Shown here: positions 1 through 8,579 of the stretch, one piece after another | Layout of the letters: each line of letters begins with the position of its first letter | How positions within the stretch are numbered: position 1 is the first letter of the stretch | Source of the DNA: CAZKMM01 sp964553915 | GTDB taxonomy: Bacteria > RBG-13-61-14 > DRUE01 | Assembly: GCA_964553915.1 (NCBI GenBank) | Contig: CAZKMM010000029.1 | Span: 1 to 21,717 of the forward strand | Length of the DNA stretch: 21,717 bases | Reading direction: 5' to 3' | Translations under genes and position numbers: made by a program | The notes under the pieces: generated by a model | Databases searched by the model: none | What the model was told of the DNA's origin: nothing | The model's input: the letters and a program-made list of their open reading frames with translations, nothing else

Positions 1-3000
1 GAGATCTGAACATTTCCCACATAGTTGATTGCTTTGTATCCTTCTTGCTGAATTTTTCTTAACAGAGAGCCGGTTTGACTGACAAAAGCACCTCTTCCCG
101 TGTTAAAATCAACTCTCCATTCGTAAGTGACTCCGGGGGCACAGGGATTAGTAACTACACTTGGGTCATAGGTAATAAAAGTTACCTCCCCCTGATAGTT
201 AGGATATTGAGGTTCCAGGGTAACCATTGGTGGAGAGATAAGTTTTTCACCTTCACTAAGCTCAATTGGCCAGCCAGATTCGCTTCCCTGCTCTCCTGCC
301 CAGATTTTAGCGTAGGTGCATTCATCAATATTGTCATCATCAATCAAGGCGTAGATATAGTTTTTCTTTGGAGCAAATGCTTCTTGAGTTTCTTCCACAT
401 GTCCGGTTCCAAAATAAATTACGAAACCTTCTCCGACAGGAGCTCTGGTAATATCCGGAGAATAAAGAATGGGTCTTCGTTTATTAGCATCGACACAGGG
501 AGGTCCCTTTTTCCCACCATAAAGAGAAAGGTCTCCATCACATTGCGGTTCCACTATTCCAGAGGAAGTAATATTATATGCTCCTTTATCTCCGGTATCA
601 AAGAAGAGGCAGATTCCCCATTTTTCTGGGTCCGAGTTGTGAATATTCAGCTTCCAGATTCTTCCTTCAAAATCTCCAAAATATCCCCAATCTGGCAATC
701 CATCTCGGTTAACATCTAAAAGTTTGACATCACCCGGAACCTGATTCATATTTTTATCTTTTTTATCGCATTTTTCTGCATATAATTGAGGAGTAATAAG
801 AGTGGTTTCTCCGGATTCTATCTCTATCTCGCATTTTTGTTCCACAGAAGGTACCGGGATAATTTGCAATGGAATGCCCTGGTCTGCATCCAAGATATAA
901 AGCCAGGAGCCTTTATTAGGAGTTCCATTAGCCCCGGCTGGGTCTTTTCCGCCTCCAAAAATTAAAGCCACCCTGGTATCAAGCGGTTCTCCTTCCGGTT
1001 GATAAAGAATTTCGGTAATAACCGGGCTACTCCAGGAATTTCCCAGAATGGAATCATACTGGTCCGTAACAGTATCTCCATCAGTAAATTCCCACCCAAC
1101 CAAGACATCATCGCCTGCGTGTCCGAGTTCTCTGCTTACCTCGGTGATATCCAGAGAAAAGTAAGCCGGTCCACCATCTCTTAATCCGCAAAACAGTTTG
1201 GTTCTCCAGCACCAGCCTTCGTCTTCATCGCACCAGCGATCACTCGGAAATGGAGATTCCCAGCTGGTTCTCATCACGGCAATCTTGGGGTCACCATCAA
1301 CATAACTTTCCTGCTCTCCCAACCTTAAATGGTAAAGTTTGGGAAGAAGATAGTTGGGAACGTAGGCAAAGGCTTCCTCAAGTGGGGTTCTGCTTCCGTC
1401 TCCGTCCGGGTCTTCAAAGAAGAAGGCATGAAGCATACCATCCAGTGCTCCAACATAAAGAATTTCTGGATTATTACCAAATTCCTCGGCAAAGGCTTTA
1501 AAACTATCATCTGGATACCAATTGGGATCAATTGAACCGAAAGAATTAGGCACTGAATGATAAATAGCTCCCAAACGCCATTGTTTTGGGGTTTCGTAAT
1601 AATCCAAGTAAGTAACACCTTCGCTTCCACGGATAAAGTCAATTAAAATCTGAGCATCAGTATCATCCAGGTCATCGTCTCCATCCTGGTCGATTTGAGC
1701 TTCCGCAAAAAGATAATCATATAAAGTGCTGGCTTCACTGGAAATAAAATCCACCTTCTCCCAGCTCAGATTTAGAGTATCAAATATACTGGTAAAGATC
1801 TGTCTGGTGTCCGGATCCCTTTGATTAAGAATTTCTCCAGCATCATATTTCGGCTCCACACTTATCTCCGTGGTGGCACCTTCAAAGGAAATAGGGTCCG
1901 TAGCAATCAAATGCCCTTGCCAGAGATAATCTTCCGCAACTACATCAAAATAACCAGCAGCAGCCTGAGTCAGATTTGTATTCATAGTAGGCAGGGAACG
2001 GGTATAACTTCCTTCTAAAATCTTGGTCATAATCCAGTTCAAAGCGGTAATTAAATCGGTTTCGCTGTTCGCATACAGCGGGTCGGTCATATCTGTTGGG
2101 TCATCTGGCAGGTCGGAAGCATCTGCCATTCGCTCCAGCTGGTCCATTGCATAAGTATCAGCTCCACTTGCTGTGGTGAGACCAAATCCAACCAAATAGA
2201 CTTTGGTTGGAAGCCAATCCCCTTGCTGATAAGTTCCTATTACAGAGCTGGGGTCAACAAAATAGCTGACATATTTGGTCTGGACAGCGGAGACTTCTTC
2301 TAATTCATCGGGTTGGTCAACTGTTTCATAGCAGTCCCAGGAGTCAAGGCAGGGCTCTCCGCAGGTCTGACCACCATCAGTAACAAAGATGATATTATTT
2401 TTTCTGCATTGATAGTAGTAATATGGGTCATTCAATAAAATATGCCCGTTAAAGTCTTCCATATCCCATTCATCCGGATCCCAGTGACCATACATACTCG
2501 GATAGGGGTCGTGATTGGGGTCATAGGTGTTAAAGTCCGGGCGGTCAAGACCGGCTGGGTCAAAATAATGAGCATAAAGATAAGTGAACGCATCTCTTAA
2601 CATTCCGGCAATTGGGGTGCATCCGTTAGGATTATTGAGAAGATTGATTACCATCGGATTTGATGGGTCGCCAATCGCACCATCTGAATTTTCATCGTTT
2701 TGAGCAATCACCTCCTGAAGCCAGGCATTCTCGGTGCTTCCTTCTGAGAGGTTCCAGATTAAATTCCCACCTCTGCCGGGAAAGTCGCTGTCATTATTGT
2801 TGCTATCAAAAATCATAAACCCATATCTGGCATCATAAATATCCATAATTCCTGGCTGTTCAGTAGCGAGGACATCATAAGGCAGACCGGTGAAAATATG
2901 TTCTCCATCCTCCTCATATCCAAAGAAGTCGCAGAAATACGGGTTATCAATACAAAGAGTTTTGTCATAAGGTTGATATTTGCTCTCGGAGTTCCACCAA

Positions 3001-4385
3001 TCCAGACCCTGGCGAATAGCTATATCTTTTCTCGTGGAACCTACTTCCTCGGTAAATTCAGGACCAACGATTCCATCCGCTTCTTGGTCAGGTCCCCAGG
3101 CATCAACCTCGGTTACATAAGGAATTGCACTCATAATGTTAGCGATGATTTCTTCCTCGGTCCATTTCCCGCCAGATTTGACTTTAGTAGCTCCCGGAGT
3201 ATCATCCGGAACAATCTCCTGGATAGGTCTGAGGTCTTGCCTTCCGTCCCATCTGCAATTCTCTTCATTTCCGTCCGCTCCAAAGCCATCTCCACAGATT
3301 CTCATATTTTCTTTTAGGATATAACTGGAATAATCTGGGGTGATATTATCATTATTATTTTGGAGATAGTTAATAAAGCTGGGAAGTGTTCTCACAGATT
3401 TACAGAATAAAGCATCAGGTAGACAGCTCATAGTATTTGGGTCTAATTGACTTAATACTCGTTCGGTATCTTGAGAATCCGGGATAATAAAGGTGGTGAC
3501 ATCCGAATACTCATCATCATCTGGGTTCCCCGAGCTGGGGAAAGGAGCCGGGCGATAGCAGGGACGCCAGCTCCAGGTCCACCAGCTCCAATAGCATTGA
3601 GAATCTTTATAAACCCGAATAATATAAACATCTTGCTGAGCGCCATAATATCGTAAGAGCATTCCTTTGTAGGAACATTTTCCCCCAGAGTCGTCACATC
3701 CATTTCCATCCGGGTCATAAAGGGCATCGGGGTCTTGGTCAACAAGCTTGAAAACCGGTCTTATATGGAGCTGACCAGGATAAGCACCATCACCATCTAT
3801 GTCCATCCCAGAGTGTGCTTCTCTGGCCACAAATTTATTTTGTTCAATCATAAGTTTGCTCAGCGGATAGACCTCTTCGGTTAAGTCGGTGCCGAACATA
3901 ACATCTATTGAATCCTTATTGGTAAAGTAGAGTCGGCTGGTGAAATCCGGGTCATTCTTATTCTGCTGGTATTCATCAACAGTGATAATCCGATACTTGT
4001 AAGTTTCATATTCATACAACAGCAAAATTTCTAAAAAAACCCCGGCATTGAACAAGTCATCATAAAGGCTCCGGGAACCATTTCCCTGCCCCATATAAAC
4101 ATAATTATCCTCATAAGTGATCGGGGTTCTTCCAGTTCCGGTCAAAACCCGCTTGGCAACATCAATTCTCCGCTGACCCACTGGGGCAGTGCGAGCTTGG
4201 TCCGGATACCATTCCATACTTCCGGAGGTATCTAAAAGAATTAAAACATTGGGCTTGGCGGAAACCGCCGCATAAAATGGTAGGTCTACACCTGCTTTTA
4301 GCTTCTTTCCTATTCCAAGGAATGTGAATCCAATAAGCAGAACCCCTAACATCTTTGACCAATTGAATTTGCCAGGACCAAACAT
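1..4385 (-). CDS. pilY1: PilY1-like type IV pilus tip/assembly protein with VWA domain (C-terminus outside window)
   Basis: A frame open for about 1461 codons runs from the ATG at 4385 to the window edge. Its start is set by a strong Shine-Dalgarno (AAGGAGGT, 4393-4400), and recognised motifs at both ends and in the middle share the frame. After a hydrophobic N-terminal stretch (about residues 12-26, export signal-like) comes a VWA-type metal site, DTSGSM at 52-57, with a later FVTDGG near 660. The C-terminal third resembles the PilY1/PilC beta-propeller: YVGALDGMLHAF near 977, and a calcium-loop-like DVNRDGLPD followed by YFGDFEGRIWKL near 1223-1245. The family sits at the pilus tip, promotes pilus extension and surface sensing, and binds calcium. 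Several other acidic DxDxDG-like loops are visible (near residues 194, 222, 899 and 990). Pseudomonas PilY1 is about 1160 residues, so this one is large. It is last in the visible minor-pilin operon. Family assignment is confident; adhesive specificity is unknown. Confidence 0.9.
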   Translation of the reverse strand, partial: MFGPGKFNWSKMLGVLLIGFTFLGIGKKLKAGVDLPFYAAVSAKPNVLILLDTSGSMEWYPDQARTAPVGQRRIDVAKRVLTGTGRTPITYEDNYVYMGQGNGSRSLYDDLFNAGVFLEILLLYEYETYKYRIITVDEYQQNKNDPDFTSRLYFTNKDSIDVMFGTDLTEEVYPLSKLMIEQNKFVAREAHSGMDIDGDGAYPGQLHIRPVFKLVDQDPDALYDPDGNGCDDSGGKCSYKGMLLRYYGAQQDVYIIRVYKDSQCYWSWWTWSWRPCYRPAPFPSSGNPDDDEYSDVTTFIIPDSQDTERVLSQLDPNTMSCLPDALFCKSVRTLPSFINYLQNNNDNITPDYSSYILKENMRICGDGFGADGNEENCRWDGRQDLRPIQEIVPDDTPGATKVKSGGKWTEEEIIANIMSAIPYVTEVDAWGPDQEADGIVGPEFTEEVGSTRKDIAIRQGLDWWNSESKYQPYDKTLCIDNPYFCDFFGYEEDGEHIFTGLPYDVLATEQPGIMDIYDARYGFMIFDSNNNDSDFPGRGGNLIWNLSEGSTENAWLQEVIAQNDENSDGAIGDPSNPMVINLLNNPNGCTPIAGMLRDAFTYLYAHYFDPAGLDRPDFNTYDPNHDPYPSMYGHWDPDEWDMEDFNGHILLNDPYYYYQCRKNNIIFVTDGGQTCGEPCLDSWDCYETVDQPDELEEVSAVQTKYVSYFVDPSSVIGTYQQGDWLPTKVYLVGFGLTTASGADTYAMDQLERMADASDLPDDPTDMTDPLYANSETDLITALNWIMTKILEGSYTRSLPTMNTNLTQAAAGYFDVVAEDYLWQGHLIATDPISFEGATTEISVEPKYDAGEILNQRDPDTRQIFTSIFDTLNLSWEKVDFISSEASTLYDYLFAEAQIDQDGDDDLDDTDAQILIDFIRGSEGVTYLDYYETPKQWRLGAIYHSVPNSFGSIDPNWYPDDSFKAFAEEFGNNPEILYVGALDGMLHAFFFEDPDGDGSRTPLEEAFAYVPNYLLPKLYHLRLGEQESYVDGDPKIAVMRTSWESPFPSDRWCDEDEGWCWRTKLFCGLRDGGPAYFSLDITEVSRELGHAGDDVLVGWEFTDGDTVTDQYDSILGNSWSSPVITEILYQPEGEPLDTRVALIFGGGKDPAGANGTPNKGSWLYILDADQGIPLQIIPVPSVEQKCEIEIESGETTLITPQLYAEKCDKKDKNMNQVPGDVKLLDVNRDGLPDWGYFGDFEGRIWKLNIHNSDPEKWGICLFFDTGDKGAYNITSSGIVEPQCDGDLSLYGGKKGPPCVDANKRRPILYSPDITRAPVGEGFVIYFGTGHVEETQEAFAPKKNYIYALIDDDNIDECTYAKIWAGEQGSESGWPIELSEGEKLISPPMVTLEPQYPNYQGEVTFITYDPSVVTNPCAPGVTYEWRVDFNTGRGAFVSQTGSLLRKIQQEGYKAINYVGNVQI

Positions 4386-4412
4386 TTTTCCTACCTCCTT
4401 TCTGGTGGCTTT

Positions 4413-4994
4413 CTATCTATAAATTGCTAATTTGCCTTTTAAAGTTGTAACACCTGTTGGGGTCTGAATCTGATATTCTGGTCTCTGTTTTTTTGCTGCT
4501 CCACTCAGTTCTGGTGAGAAGGAGAATTCCACACGAAGTCTTCTTGTAATCTGACCGGTGCTCTGTCCATTACTTTCAATGCGATATATGTAAGTTTCAA
4601 CATCAGTTCTTCTACCTCTTTCATAAGGAGCATAGCCAAGATTGGTAATGGTTGTTTCCCATCTTAAATAGGGCCAGGAATTCTGACCCCAGGTATAATC
4701 CTGGGATTTACCCTGAAATGTAGAACTATCCACAGTTTGAGAAATTCCTACCTGACTTAATAAAGCCGAATTTTGACTAATCCATAACATACCCATATAA
4801 ACTCCCTGTTCCGCAGAATAATAAGCTTCCTCGTTCCGGGCTAAGTTAGAGGCAACGCTTGCCTCTACCTCGCTCATCGTGATCAAAGCAAACCCTAAAA
4901 TCTCAAGTAAGGTGAGAATGATAATAGCTGTAACCAATACCGCTCCCTGCTCTTTTTTCTCTTTAACTTGACGCAAATATTTTTCTAATATCAT
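4413..4994 (-). CDS. pilX: PilX-like minor pilin / pilus assembly protein
   Basis: A 193-residue protein with a short basic leader ending KKEQG, then a hydrophobic helix (AVLVTAIIILTLLEILGFAL, about 18-37) and the segment ASVASNLARNEEAYYSAEQG. This is the usual look of the PilX N-terminal family, in which the residue after the helix region is followed by an N-x-A-R-N...A-E-x-G pattern. It lacks the glutamate at position +5 of classical pilins, which is normal for PilX. Members are minor pilins that prime pilus assembly together with PilV, PilW and PilY1. A clear AAGGAGG precedes the ATG. It lies 10 bp after pilW and 27 bp before pilY1, so it is co-transcribed. The C-terminal domain is not recognisable to me. 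Confidence 0.85.
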   Translation of the reverse strand: MILEKYLRQVKEKKEQGAVLVTAIIILTLLEILGFALITMSEVEASVASNLARNEEAYYSAEQGVYMGMLWISQNSALLSQVGISQTVDSSTFQGKSQDYTWGQNSWPYLRWETTITNLGYAPYERGRRTDVETYIYRIESNGQSTGQITRRLRVEFSFSPELSGAAKKQRPEYQIQTPTGVTTLKGKLAIYR

Positions 4995-5004
4995 TTTTTC
5001 CTCC

Positions 5005-6000
5005 TTATGGGGTACTTAAGCATTGATGGTCAAAACCTGGGTCCAACCAGAGATTCCGAATTAATACCCTCTTGCTTAACCTGAAATAGCTCGGAATCCG
5101 CATATCCGGAGTTTGAATTAAACCAGTTATTACAATTCTTACTGCCCGGATTGTGCAGGGGTCAATGATATCTGTATCCGGGTCAGCTTCAATAGTCATC
5201 AGCCCGGTATTTGGGTCTTGGGTATCAAAGAATACCTGAAAATCCACAATATTTTCCCCCATTACCGTATCAACAGAGTTTTCTTGGTAGTAATCCCTCC
5301 TTACCAGAAAACGATTTTGCTGGGAGTCTTCTTGAACAAAGTAAACTCTTTTCCAGACAGGGGCAACCAAATCTCCCGGATTGTATACTGAAGTAATCAT
5401 TTCCGAAGAAGAAATGAGAGAACTCGAAGGATTTACCGTTCCTAAAGAATGATATTCGCCCTTCGCCATACTCAGAGTGCCAAGAATAAATCCAGGAGGA
5501 TGAAATGTAACCGTTTGCCCCTGAGAATCATCCCAGACATTTATCTCAAAAACGCTCGGGTCCTGAACATAAAACTGACTGACACCCGGATTAATTGAAT
5601 TTGTGATGGTGGTGGTCAAACCGGAAAAATTTGCCCAGATTTCTAATATATCCAAAGGCTTGTCCTCATTATTTTTTAAATCACTAAATTCAGCGGAAGG
5701 TGGAATGGTTCTCACTACCCGGGCAGGCATAGAATATCCATTTTCTTTTGCTGTTTGGATTGCGGATTCAAGCCCTAAAGGAGTCCCGGTAAACCCGGCA
5801 TTGGCAAGGTCCTTGGTAATATAATAAAGCACCATCCTTAGGCTGGATTGCTGTCTGATCGCCTCGGTTTGCCTACGAAAAGTCTTTTGTTGTTGTGCAA
5901 GAAATGTGTAAGCTCCTAAAAAAACTATTGAGCCAATAACTAAAGCAATAAGAAGTTCAATCAGGGTAAAAGCTTGAATTTTATAGTTTTTTATTCTCAT
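5005..6000 (-). CDS. pilW: PilW-like minor pilin (type IV prepilin)
   Basis: A 331-residue protein beginning MRIKNYKIQA followed by FTLIELLIALVIGSIVFLGA, a type IV prepilin signal with the conserved Glu at +5 of the mature protein. The residue before the predicted cleavage point is Ala rather than the usual Gly. The long soluble domain and the sequence YYITKDLANAGFTGTPLG (about 55-72) fit PilW, which in other bacteria forms the pilus-tip priming complex with PilV, PilX and PilY1. The Shine-Dalgarno AAGGAAGGGA lies just upstream. It starts 15 bp after the pilV stop. PilW is preferred over a generic pseudopilin because of its length and its place in a V-W-X-Y1 order. Confidence 0.87.
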   Translation of the reverse strand: MRIKNYKIQAFTLIELLIALVIGSIVFLGAYTFLAQQQKTFRRQTEAIRQQSSLRMVLYYITKDLANAGFTGTPLGLESAIQTAKENGYSMPARVVRTIPPSAEFSDLKNNEDKPLDILEIWANFSGLTTTITNSINPGVSQFYVQDPSVFEINVWDDSQGQTVTFHPPGFILGTLSMAKGEYHSLGTVNPSSSLISSSEMITSVYNPGDLVAPVWKRVYFVQEDSQQNRFLVRRDYYQENSVDTVMGENIVDFQVFFDTQDPNTGLMTIEADPDTDIIDPCTIRAVRIVITGLIQTPDMRIPSYFRLSKRVLIRNLWLDPGFDHQCLSTP

Positions 6001-6015
6001 TTTTGTCCCTTCCTT

Positions 6016-6765
6016 TTAGTCTGCGCTAAGATCTCTAATAGCTTTAATGGAAATATAGCGTTTTGGGAAAAAATCCAAGTTTCCAGTTTTGGGTGCGTTA
6101 CTAAGCACTTGCTTATAACATTCTATGATTGGTGGGTCACTGCCAGCAATAAATCCCTCTGCCCTTAATTCCTTTATATCAGTTGACTCTAGCCAGCCTA
6201 CTCTTACCTCCAGATAAATCTGATTTGCACCGGGAATGATTTCCGGAAGATAGGATGTTGCTAGATCCAACGACCTTTTTAAGCCCGGTTTTTTAAATAG
6301 GTCCTGGTTAACATTCGCAGGTAAAAATATACTTCCATTATTTCCTCCCCATTCAACCGCATAAACCACCATATAAGAGAATTTTGAATCACCAACATTC
6401 CATTGATTAAGGTCTCTTTTGATTTCACCGGTGGAGCTCATTAAGCCAAATCTATGCCAGGTAACTCTTCCATCTGCCACTACCCCATCATAAAGTAAAG
6501 GGGAATCGTCAATATCAACGAAGCGATTGCCTTCCGAATCAGTAAAGACTGTTGACGGATTCATATTCACACGGTCCGCCGGGACGATTTTTAAATACTC
6601 CATCACCTGACTCGCAATCTGAATCGCTTCTGAACGATGCCGGGCTACCCCAACATAATGAATCGCAGCAACCTGCAAACCAACAATTGCAATTAGACCT
6701 ACCATTAAAATTGACAGGGCAATCAAAACCTCAATCAAGCTGAATCCTCTTTCCTTCTCTGGCAT
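6016..6765 (-). CDS. pilV: PilV-like minor pilin (type IV prepilin)
   Basis: A 249-residue protein with leader MPEKERG and mature start FSLIEVLIALSILMVGLIAI, a textbook prepilin peptidase site (Gly-Phe, Glu at +5) for cleavage and N-methylation by PilD. The following helix, with QVAAIHYVGVARHRSEAIQI and SQVMEYLK, resembles PilV-type minor pilins. It is the first gene of the visible pil operon. The GGGAGGT ribosome site (6771-6777) is 5 nt before the ATG. A sigma-54 promoter ends about 10 nt upstream of the expected RNA start, giving a leader of only about 15 nt. No major pilin, motor ATPase or secretin gene is visible here; these must lie elsewhere. Confidence 0.87.
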   Translation of the reverse strand: MPEKERGFSLIEVLIALSILMVGLIAIVGLQVAAIHYVGVARHRSEAIQIASQVMEYLKIVPADRVNMNPSTVFTDSEGNRFVDIDDSPLLYDGVVADGRVTWHRFGLMSSTGEIKRDLNQWNVGDSKFSYMVVYAVEWGGNNGSIFLPANVNQDLFKKPGLKRSLDLATSYLPEIIPGANQIYLEVRVGWLESTDIKELRAEGFIAGSDPPIIECYKQVLSNAPKTGNLDFFPKRYISIKAIRDLSAD

Positions 6766-6790
6766 CTTCTACCTCCCGATAATTTTCTTA

Positions 6791-6807
6791 TGCATCTCTT
6801 GTGCCAA
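6791..6807 (-). promoter_or_regulatory. Sigma-54 (-24/-12) promoter of the pilV-pilY1 operon
   Basis: On the minus strand the site reads TTGGCACAAGAGATGCA. It has GG and GC separated by exactly 10 nt, as required by sigma-54, and matches the consensus TTGGCACGnnnnTTGCW except at two positions. Counting from the -12 GC puts the RNA start near 6780, so the transcript would begin just before the pilV Shine-Dalgarno. Pilin promoters in several Proteobacteria use sigma-54 with the activator PilR, which makes the position sensible. The call rests on sequence match and position only. Confidence 0.75.
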
Positions 6808-6923
6808 AATTGGAAATTTCTCCGCTTGGCAATCTTTCTTTTATTTCCCTTTCTTTCCGCTTTAAATTCATTTAATCTAACTGCTTAATTTTTCTATAAT
6901 TTAGACTAAAAAAATTTAATTAT

Positions 6924-6940
6924 GATTCAAATTTTGAATC
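6924..6940. promoter_or_regulatory. Perfect palindrome, candidate activator-binding site for the pil promoter
   Basis: The bases GATTCAAA and TTTGAATC form a perfect 8-bp inverted repeat around one central base. A third similar half-site, GGTTCAAA, follows at 6943-6950. The centre is about 150 bp upstream of the predicted sigma-54 start, the usual range for enhancer-binding proteins such as PilR/NtrC relatives. The region is very AT-rich, so chance palindromes are more likely than usual; the role is inferred. Confidence 0.4.
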
Positions 6941-7115
6941 TAGGTTCAAAGAAATTTATTATTATTTTTTTTATTATTTTTCAACAGCTTTATATGCCAC
7001 AACTCTAAATTTAAAATTTTTTCTTGGTTTAAATTTGCCAGGCAATCATAATCTTTAAAGAATCAGAAATCAGACAAGTGCAAGCTAAAATTTTTCTATA
7101 TTTATCAATAATTTA

Positions 7116-8579
7116 TCAATAAATTAAGTGGAAAAGGCAGGTTTGAGCACCGCTCAGGCTATAAACTATCAACCATTTATAACTATGAAAATTTTTCATA
7201 TTAAAAAGACCAGAAAGCAGGCTGGCACCCATCAGATAGCTTAAAAACCAGAGCAATCTTGGAGATTCATAGCAAAGCTGAGCGGATAAATCCAAAATCA
7301 GGAAGAAGCCAATCAGAGCCCAGAAAAAATAATCCTCTAATTCTCTTTTTTCCTGAAATTTTTTGATTTCTTTGATAATTTTTCCCAGAAGTCCCCAGAT
7401 AAATGGAAGTGAAAGCCAGAATAAATACTCGTAAGGATTAAAAAGCATCCATTTCCAGTGATGTAACCTTCCTCCAATTTGATTATTAAAATGAAATCCG
7501 AGCCGGTTCAGATGAAAAACCTCCAGATAGCTGATTCCCATCCAAAAGGAAATCAAAATAATAGTCCCGAATAAAAAAAGCAAAAGCAAAAAAAAGCCCA
7601 AAATCTGCTCTTTAGAAAATAATTCTTTCAAAGGCTTTTTCTCTTGCCGGTTTTCTGCCAGCAAGAGTAAAAAAATTAAAAGCATCCCTGACCATACCCC
7701 GGGGCTCATCCAGATTCCAAAACCCAGAAATATCCCGGCAAGAATCATTCTCAGATAAAGACTTCTTGATTTAGCTAAAACCAGCAGTGAAGGAGCCAGG
7801 ATAAAAATACCAAAAACCTGATCCATCACTGGAGCACGAAGAGAATAGATGGGAGCACTTATAATCCCCAGTCCAGCAAAATAGCAGAATAAAGGCGGAT
7901 AAAACCTTCGCAGGATAAAATAGGAAAGAACCAAACTCACCGCCCCGCAAAAAAGCATTATAATTGCGGATAAAAACCCGCCTGCCTGCTCCCCTAATGA
8001 AACCTGAAAATGTCTCTTCAGCTCCTGAATAACCTGGTCCGAAACCAGCTTTTTATATAAAGCTTTTAAACCCTGACTCTGCTGAGCATACTCATTACTT
8101 CGGAAAAAAAGCCAGAGCACAAATGGGGGATGAGTCCGGCTGTGGGTATGCAAAGAAAGTAAGTTATTTTTATAAACGTTTGCCAGCTCTTTCTTGCTCC
8201 GATACCGAAGAGCATCAACATAATAACTGTTATGGTCTGGCACAAAAACTTTAATTAAAAGTTCATAGCCGGCATATTGGTTAATCTGACTGAAAACAAA
8301 AAAAGCCCCTCCCCCCAGAAGGAATAAAATCAGGGCAAAAATCAGCCCGGATTTTCCCTTGAAAATCTTTTCTACAATTTTCCCCAGCTCAAAAAATATC
8401 CACAACACCGCTATCCAGATAAAAAAGACCAAAACCGCCCATTTTTTTCTTCCGTGCCAGAGCACCCGCCACTCATACTCAGAATTACCATTCCAGAAAT
8501 CCGGATATAAGTAAATGAAAATTAAAATCAAAACGCTGGTTAGCAGAAGGAAAAGAAAAATAATCTGGTTTTTTTTCAT
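7116..8579 (-). CDS. Multi-pass membrane protein, probable GT-C family glycosyltransferase
   Basis: A 487-residue protein with about ten hydrophobic segments. The first external loop is large and carries acidic residues (PDHNSYYVDA, about 114-123) and then HTHSRTHPPFVLWLF (about 144-158). An acidic first loop followed by a His-Pro-Pro just before a membrane helix is typical of GT-C enzymes of the PMT/ArnT kind, which take a sugar from a lipid phosphate donor on the outer face of the inner membrane. Donor and acceptor cannot be told. Its start overlaps the rsmE stop by 4 bp (ATGA), so it is translationally coupled to rsmE. It lies between rsmE and the pilus operon, so pilin glycosylation is conceivable but unproven. 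Confidence 0.6.
   Translation of the reverse strand: MKKNQIIFLFLLLTSVLILIFIYLYPDFWNGNSEYEWRVLWHGRKKWAVLVFFIWIAVLWIFFELGKIVEKIFKGKSGLIFALILFLLGGGAFFVFSQINQYAGYELLIKVFVPDHNSYYVDALRYRSKKELANVYKNNLLSLHTHSRTHPPFVLWLFFRSNEYAQQSQGLKALYKKLVSDQVIQELKRHFQVSLGEQAGGFLSAIIMLFCGAVSLVLSYFILRRFYPPLFCYFAGLGIISAPIYSLRAPVMDQVFGIFILAPSLLVLAKSRSLYLRMILAGIFLGFGIWMSPGVWSGMLLIFLLLLAENRQEKKPLKELFSKEQILGFFLLLLFLFGTIILISFWMGISYLEVFHLNRLGFHFNNQIGGRLHHWKWMLFNPYEYLFWLSLPFIWGLLGKIIKEIKKFQEKRELEDYFFWALIGFFLILDLSAQLCYESPRLLWFLSYLMGASLLSGLFNMKNFHSYKWLIVYSLSGAQTCLFHLIY

Larger units (their letters stand above)
6766..7115. other. Gene-free AT-rich intergenic region between the GT-C gene and pilV
   Basis: I see no convincing coding frame here. 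Besides the sigma-54 site and the palindrome listed separately, it holds a 9-bp AT-only inverted repeat (AAATTTAAA at 7008-7016 with TTTAAATTT at 7028-7036), a 10-bp self-complementary TCTTTAAAGA at 7052-7061, and a near-tandem repeat of TTTATCAATA (7101-7110 and 7112-7121) that includes the stop codon of the upstream gene. No clear GC-rich terminator is visible after that gene, so read-through into the pil operon cannot be excluded. Confidence 0.6.

Noticed and set aside
75..3324. Many open frames on the plus strand, and short out-of-frame minus ones, across 75-3324.
   Set aside because: They lie over the continuous PilY1 frame, have no ribosome sites and show no recognisable protein features; they are antisense or out-of-frame shadows.
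4162..4362. A 66-residue minus-strand frame near the pilY1 start.
   Set aside because: It is out of frame with DTSGSM at 52-57 and overlaps the true N-terminus, which has a strong Shine-Dalgarno at 4393-4400.
6978..6990. IHF-like site (TTTCAACAGCTTT) near the pil promoter.
   Set aside because: It has two mismatches to the consensus and lies upstream of, not between, the palindrome and the promoter.
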